A DNA stretch of 64,000 nucleotides from Terrimonas sp. GTDB lineage: Bacteria; Bacteroidota; Bacteroidia; Chitinophagales; Chitinophagaceae. The stretch spans positions 124,001 to 188,000 of the forward strand of contig WGMO01000001.1 in the NCBI GenBank assembly GCA_016125075.1, written 5' to 3'. Made by a program: the position numbers and the translations under genes. Each line of letters starts with the position of its first letter. Position 1 is the stretch's first letter. Below are positions 60,059 to 64,000 of this stretch, in pieces. The notes under the pieces are model-generated. The model saw only the letters and a list, made by a program, of their open reading frames with translations. It made no database searches and was not told the DNA's origin.

Positions 60059-60162
60059 AAAGAAAGAGGTGATTGTGGTTGAAAAGATATGTGATTTCCC
60101 CAAAAGGTTGGCTGGAAATACCGGTTAAGTGTAATTTTTACAATTTTATTATGGAAACGGGT

Positions 60163-60191
60163 AAAAAACAGCCCATGGTATGCCCATGGGC
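60163..60191 (-). terminator. Terminator of fabI
   Basis: On the minus strand, GCCCATGG (60191-60184) pairs with CCATGGGC (60178-60171) around GCATA, followed by TGTTTTTT. Confidence 0.75.
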
Positions 60192-60212
60192 AGGAATAGT
60201 GTATACCCTAGT

Positions 60213-61028
60213 TTATTTTTCCATGGCTTCGATCACACCGGCGGTAACCCCGGTAAAAGAGAACCCTCCGTCATGGAACAGGTTTTGCATGGTCACCATC
60301 CGGGTGCTGTCGCTAAACATCAACACACAATAGTTCGCGCAATCTTCTGCGCTGGCATTACCCAACGGGCTCATTTGTTCGGCATAATTGATAAAACCGT
60401 CGAACCCTTTTACACCACTACCGGCTGTAGTACGGGTCGGCGATTGGGAGATGGTATTGATCCGCACTTTATTCCGCACGCCATAATGATATCCAAAACT
60501 ACGCGTGACACTTTCCAACAGGGCCTTGGCATCGGCCATTTCATTATAATCCGGGAACACCCGTTGGGCGGCGATATAAGTAAGTGCCACCACACTACCC
60601 CAGTCACTGATGGCATCCATATCCCAGGCCGTGCGCAATACCCGGTGCAGGCTCATGGCTGAAATATCAAGCGTTTTCTGGTTCCATTCATAATTCATTT
60701 CCGTATAATGTTTGCCTTTACGAACATTCAGGCTCATACCGATCGAATGAAGGACAAAGTCAATTTTTCCCCCGAAATGCTCCATTGATTTCTCAAACAG
60801 GTTTTTCAGGTCTTCCATATTCGTTACATCAGCACCGATAACAGGTGCCTGTCCGCAGGTCTCGGCGAGTTTATTGATCTCCCCCATCCTTAAGGCAACA
60901 GGCGCATTGCTTAATACGATTTGCGCTCCTTCTTCATAACATTTCAAAGCCGTTTTCCAGGCGATTGATTTTTCATCCAGTGCTCCGAAAATGATCCCTT
61001 TTTTCCCTTTCAACAGATTATGACTCAT
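60213..61028 (-). CDS. fabI: Enoyl-[acyl-carrier-protein] reductase (NADH)
   Basis: The protein has 271 residues of the short-chain dehydrogenase family. GKKGIIFGALDEKSIAWKTAL is the cofactor-binding opening, FVLHSIGMSLN follows, and the catalytic YxxxxxxK is YNEMADAK. It carries out the last reduction of each fatty acid elongation cycle. The class is inhibited by triclosan in general, but susceptibility of this copy is not readable. It lies 41 bp downstream of recN; a terminator follows. Confidence 0.96.
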   Translation of the reverse strand: MSHNLLKGKKGIIFGALDEKSIAWKTALKCYEEGAQIVLSNAPVALRMGEINKLAETCGQAPVIGADVTNMEDLKNLFEKSMEHFGGKIDFVLHSIGMSLNVRKGKHYTEMNYEWNQKTLDISAMSLHRVLRTAWDMDAISDWGSVVALTYIAAQRVFPDYNEMADAKALLESVTRSFGYHYGVRNKVRINTISQSPTRTTAGSGVKGFDGFINYAEQMSPLGNASAEDCANYCVLMFSDSTRMVTMQNLFHDGGFSFTGVTAGVIEAMEK

Positions 61029-61068
61029 AGCATTGATTTTTGCGGTAAAATTAAGAAGTATTCCCTAG

Positions 61069-62724
61069 CTATTGCCCAACCATTTCCCTGGCATTTTCGA
61101 TAGCGGCTGCTGTTGGTTTTTCACCACTCAGCATCCTGGCAATGGCAATCACTCTTTCTTCCGTATTCAACAATCGAATATTTGTTTTTACTTCCTCTTT
61201 TATCACTTCCTTGAAAACAAAAAAATGGGCATCTGCCTGCCCGGCGATCTGGGGCTGGTGCGTGATGGAAATCACCTGTCTTTTCCCCGCCAGGGATTTC
61301 ATGATCAGGCCAACCTGTTTTGCCGCCTCCCCGGAAATACCGGTATCAATCTCATCAAAAATCAGGGTGGGCAGGTCAATTGATTCTGCCACAAGCGACT
61401 TAATGCATAACATGAGCCGGCTCAACTCACCCCCGCTGGCCACCTTACCTACCGGTAAGAACTGACCGCTTTTATTGGCATCAAAAAGAAAAGTCACTTC
61501 ATCGCTCCCCGTGATGTTCAGGGGTATTTGTTTTTGTTCAACCTTTAGCCGGGCATTGGGCATGCCGACCTGGGCAAGCAGTTTATTCACTTTTACTTCC
61601 AGTGGCTTCATTTGTTCCTTCCGGCTGGCGGAAATGGCCATGGCTGCCGTCATGGCCTGTTCCAGCAAGCGGTTAGTCTCATTTTCCGTTTGCTGAATAG
61701 CCGTTTCAATATTCAGCACGGCCTGCAATTTTTCGGCCAATCCCTCCTGAACCTGTATGAGTTCATTTGTTGTCTGAACCGCATGTTTTTTGAGCAGTTT
61801 ATACCCGGTTGATAACCGCTCGTTGAGGGAGGCAATCTTCTCATTGTCGTAATGAATATGTCCGCTGATATGTTCCACTTCATCAACAATATCTTCCAGT
61901 TCAATCTGGGCCGACTGTAATCTTTCAATAATACCGGGAAGGCTGGGCTGATAGGCTGCGTACCCCTGCAATTGGTTCACTAAGACCCTGAGTTGCTGAA
62001 CAACCGGAGCCTCTGTTTCCGATAAAACAAAACGCACCTGGTTCAAAGCCGCAATGATTCCCTCCGCATGACTGAATAATTTCAGCTCGGCATCGATCTC
62101 CTCGAGTTCATTTTCCCTGAAACCTGCTTCTTCCAGTTCATTAAACTGAAATTGGTTATAATCATATTCCCTGTCAAAGGCCAATTTCTGTTCTTTCAGG
62201 GCATCCAACTGCTTCTTTGCATCCTGCCATTTCCTGAACAACTGCTGGTATTGTGTAATGCTTTCAGGGCGGCCGGCCAGGGCATCCAGCACCTCCCGCT
62301 GAAAATCGGTTTGTCCCAGTTCAAGGCTGTCAAATTGCTGGTGTAGGTCGACCAGCAACAGGCTCAATTCTTTTAACTGTGTAAGGTTCACCGGGGTATC
62401 ATTGATAAAGGCCCTTGACTTTCCGGTTTGAATGATTTCCCTGCGCAACACCAGCTCATCGTCTGCGTCAAGATCCTGCTGCAGGAGGAATTCCCGGATA
62501 CTTTTTTTGGTATCCGTGTTAAAGATCCCTTCAATAACACATTTCTGATCCTTGCGAAAAGAAACAGCTGTGTCTGCCCTGTTGCCCAGGATCAGACCCA
62601 GGGCGCCAACAATAATGGATTTACCGGCGCCGGTTTCCCCGGTGATGATATTCAATTTCGCCGAAAAATCAATTTCAAGCTGGTCGATAATAGCATAATT
62701 CCGTATCGAAATCCTTTTCAACAT
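61069..62724 (-). CDS. recN: DNA repair protein RecN
   Basis: The protein has 551 residues with the SMC-like layout: an N-terminal ATPase part with Walker A ITGETGAGKSI, a central coiled coil (about 155-365), and a C-terminal ATPase part with VASGGELSRLMLCIKSL (signature) and TLIFDEIDTGISGEAA (Walker B). RecN promotes sister-chromatid cohesion during double-strand break repair. It follows the zinc-ribbon gene by about 90 bp with a terminator between them and precedes fabI. Confidence 0.96.
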   Translation of the reverse strand: MLKRISIRNYAIIDQLEIDFSAKLNIITGETGAGKSIIVGALGLILGNRADTAVSFRKDQKCVIEGIFNTDTKKSIREFLLQQDLDADDELVLRREIIQTGKSRAFINDTPVNLTQLKELSLLLVDLHQQFDSLELGQTDFQREVLDALAGRPESITQYQQLFRKWQDAKKQLDALKEQKLAFDREYDYNQFQFNELEEAGFRENELEEIDAELKLFSHAEGIIAALNQVRFVLSETEAPVVQQLRVLVNQLQGYAAYQPSLPGIIERLQSAQIELEDIVDEVEHISGHIHYDNEKIASLNERLSTGYKLLKKHAVQTTNELIQVQEGLAEKLQAVLNIETAIQQTENETNRLLEQAMTAAMAISASRKEQMKPLEVKVNKLLAQVGMPNARLKVEQKQIPLNITGSDEVTFLFDANKSGQFLPVGKVASGGELSRLMLCIKSLVAESIDLPTLIFDEIDTGISGEAAKQVGLIMKSLAGKRQVISITHQPQIAGQADAHFFVFKEVIKEEVKTNIRLLNTEERVIAIARMLSGEKPTAAAIENAREMVGQ

Positions 62725-62762
62725 GTCTGCGCAAATTAAATCTTCTTGGGAAGTCCTGAAAA

Positions 62763-62790
62763 TAAAAACCCCATCCTTGCGGGGATGGGG
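62763..62790 (-). terminator. Terminator of the zinc-ribbon gene
   Basis: On the minus strand, CCCCATCC (62790-62783) pairs with GGATGGGG (62776-62769), then a T run (62768-62763). It separates the gene from recN. Confidence 0.8.
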
Positions 62791-62813
62791 AAAAATAAAA
62801 AAAGAAAATATAT

Positions 62814-63569
62814 TTACTTGATCTCTACGGAATCGTGCAGATCCGTATCCACCAGGATCCTGCCACAGTTTTCACAAACCATGATCTTTTTCCTTTGCTT
62901 GATCTCACTTTGCTTTTGCGGGGGAATGGCATTAAAGCAACCGCCACAGGCATCCCTTTCCACCTGGACCACTGCTAATCCATTGCGGTAACTCTTCCTG
63001 ATTTTGTCATAGCTGGTCAGTAAACGTTCATCAACATGGTTACGGGCCTCGGCTGCTAATTTATTAAAATGCTTTTCTTCCTTTTCGGTGGAGGCAATAA
63101 TTTTTTCCAGCTCTTCTTTTTTGGCGTTCAGAACGCCTTCCTTACCACCAATCGCCTTTTTGGCTTTCTCCAGGGCAATTGCTTTTTCAGCAATCTCTTC
63201 GTTGGCATCTTTAATATGTTTTTCTGCCAGTTTCACCTCCAGTTCCTGCATCTCAATTTCCTTATTGATAGCTTCGAACTCCCGGTTATTTTTTACGTTG
63301 TCGCTTTGCTTTTCATACTTCTTCGCCAGTGCCTGCGCCTCTTTAATGGCTTCTTTCTTTTGCTCAATAAACTCTGTAATGCCATTGATCTCTTCTTCAA
63401 TGCGGGTTTGCCGGGCATTCAGTCCCTGCAACTCATCCTCCAGGTCGGCCACTTCCATGGGTAATTCCCCTTTCAGGATCCGCAGTTCATCAATTTTTGA
63501 TTCAATCTTTTGCAGGTTGACCAGCGCTGTAAGTTTTTCTTCTACAGAGTACTCTTTTACTTGTGCCAT
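62814..63569 (-). CDS. C4-type zinc-ribbon coiled-coil protein
   Basis: The protein has 251 residues. Residues about 10-185 form a long charged antiparallel coiled coil (e.g. FEAINKEIEMQELEVKLAEK). The C-terminal zinc ribbon has CGGCFNAIPPQ and CENCGRIL, with four Cys. This is the CT398/zf-RING_7 family, which in Chlamydia binds the sigma-54 factor and secretion machinery. In Bacteroidota the role is unknown. It is commonly encoded next to the Nif3-like gene, as here (68 bp apart). Confidence 0.9.
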   Translation of the reverse strand: MAQVKEYSVEEKLTALVNLQKIESKIDELRILKGELPMEVADLEDELQGLNARQTRIEEEINGITEFIEQKKEAIKEAQALAKKYEKQSDNVKNNREFEAINKEIEMQELEVKLAEKHIKDANEEIAEKAIALEKAKKAIGGKEGVLNAKKEELEKIIASTEKEEKHFNKLAAEARNHVDERLLTSYDKIRKSYRNGLAVVQVERDACGGCFNAIPPQKQSEIKQRKKIMVCENCGRILVDTDLHDSVEIK

Positions 63570-63637
63570 ATGAGATTTGAAGTTTGACTTTGGAGTTCAT
63601 CGAAACCTGGTTATCATCCTGGTGCCCCTAGGCGTGA

Positions 63638-64000
63638 TCAGCAATAATAAACAGGATTGGTTTTCACCCCTGTTTTTAGGACGGCAAAGGTAGGGAATTT
63701 TTTCTGCAATAAATCATTCAGGAGACCAATGGTAAACTGCTCACTTTCATAATGCCCCACATCGGCAATCAGTATTTTACCATCGGCCTCAAAGAACTCA
63801 TGGTACTTCATATCGGCAGTGACAAAAGCATCAACTCCTGAACCTAAAGCGTTGGAAATCATAAAGCTACCTGCGCCACCACAGATGGCAACGGTTTTTA
63901 TCATTCTACCGGTGAAAGCCGAATGCCGGATTACCGGAACCCCAAAAATCCCTTTCAGGAGCTTCAAAAATTCCCCTTCCGCAACAGGTTTTTCCAGTCG
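63638..64000 (-). CDS. Nif3-like dinuclear metal protein, C-terminal part (partial)
   Basis: The frame is open through the right edge of the window (121 codons including the stop, minus strand), so the N-terminal part lies outside. The visible region has AICGGAGSFMISNALGSGVDAFVTADMKYHEFFEADGK in parts, ILIADVGHYESEQFTI, and a C-terminal TNPVYYC. These are features of the GTP cyclohydrolase 1 type 2/Nif3 family, which form hexamers with a two-metal site. The His and Glu of GHYESEQ are metal ligands. The function in bacteria is uncertain. It would be the first gene of the minus-strand pair with the zinc-ribbon protein. Confidence 0.9.
   Translation of the reverse strand, partial: RLEKPVAEGEFLKLLKGIFGVPVIRHSAFTGRMIKTVAICGGAGSFMISNALGSGVDAFVTADMKYHEFFEADGKILIADVGHYESEQFTIGLLNDLLQKKFPTFAVLKTGVKTNPVYYC

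Overview
This window reads as an ordinary chromosomal stretch from a member of the Bacteroidota, most likely the Chitinophagales/Chitinophagaceae. The evidence is a SusC/SusD pair, TonB-dependent barrels, LytTR-type two-component regulation, a mitochondrial-type citrate synthase, DUF2795, DUF6728 and head-GIN proteins, and promoters of the Bacteroidota form TTTG-N19-21-TAnnTTTG instead of the E. coli form. I see no prophage, integrative element, CRISPR array or rRNA operon. The one clear mobile-looking structure is a compact cassette around the only tRNA.

Layout. 1-4.3 kb: the 3' end of a penicillin-binding protein 1C gene, a head-GIN lipoprotein, a periplasmic-binding-protein-like gene and guaA. 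4.4-11.8 kb: a tiny DUF2256 zinc-finger gene, a RoxA-like dihaem cytochrome, a ligase-associated Lhr-type helicase, a GT39 membrane glycosyltransferase, the PdeM phosphoesterase and a histone-deacetylase-family protein, tightly packed on the plus strand. 11.8-19.9 kb: a DUF5916 outer-membrane-type protein, an S24/XRE repressor with visible operators, surE, lpxB (with a convergent 53-residue membrane protein), a DUF1579 protein and a GNAT-nitrilase fusion. 20-23 kb: a minus-strand cluster of small stress- or resistance-type domains (DUF4287/DUF5655, DUF1801, TfoX-N, AHSA1/SRPBCC, VOC, and a secreted DUF1579-like protein). 23-27 kb: a stand-alone RnfD/NqrB-like membrane protein with a DUF2330 partner, and a CPA1 antiporter.

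26.9-27.5 kb holds tRNA-Ala(GGC), a frameshifted GIY-YIG nuclease gene, a duplicated tRNA 3' end with its terminator, and two hairpin repeats. 27.5-34.4 kb: a LytTR regulator and LytS-type kinase divergent from a SusC/SusD pair. 34.8-43.8 kb: citrate synthase, an LptF/G permease, an outer-membrane barrel protein, tgt, a GT2 glycosyltransferase, rsmG and a NarL-type regulator. 44-64 kb: mostly housekeeping genes (M1 peptidase, an iodotyrosine-deiodinase-like nitroreductase, rsmI, purS, pssA, aminopeptidase P, pckA, deoxynucleoside kinase, trpS, gatC, two LolD/MacB-type ABC ATPases, cobalamin adenosyltransferase, DUF2795, GT39, GT2, fabI, recN, a zinc-ribbon coiled-coil protein and a partial Nif3-family gene).

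The gene set serves envelope biogenesis (lpxB, LptF/G, LolD, SusC/D, glycosyltransferases), central carbon metabolism (gltA, pckA), translation (tgt, rsmG, rsmI, trpS, gatC, tRNA-Ala) and genome maintenance (recN, helicase, PdeM, deoxynucleoside kinase). Most interesting are the tRNA/GIY-YIG cassette, two candidate small RNAs ending in strong terminators, the operator array of the S24 repressor, the FMN-site-less RnfD/DUF2330 pair, and the recurrent placement of -7 boxes only 4-8 nt before start codons, which implies leaderless or nearly leaderless mRNAs. All family names were assigned by eye from motifs; no database search was run.
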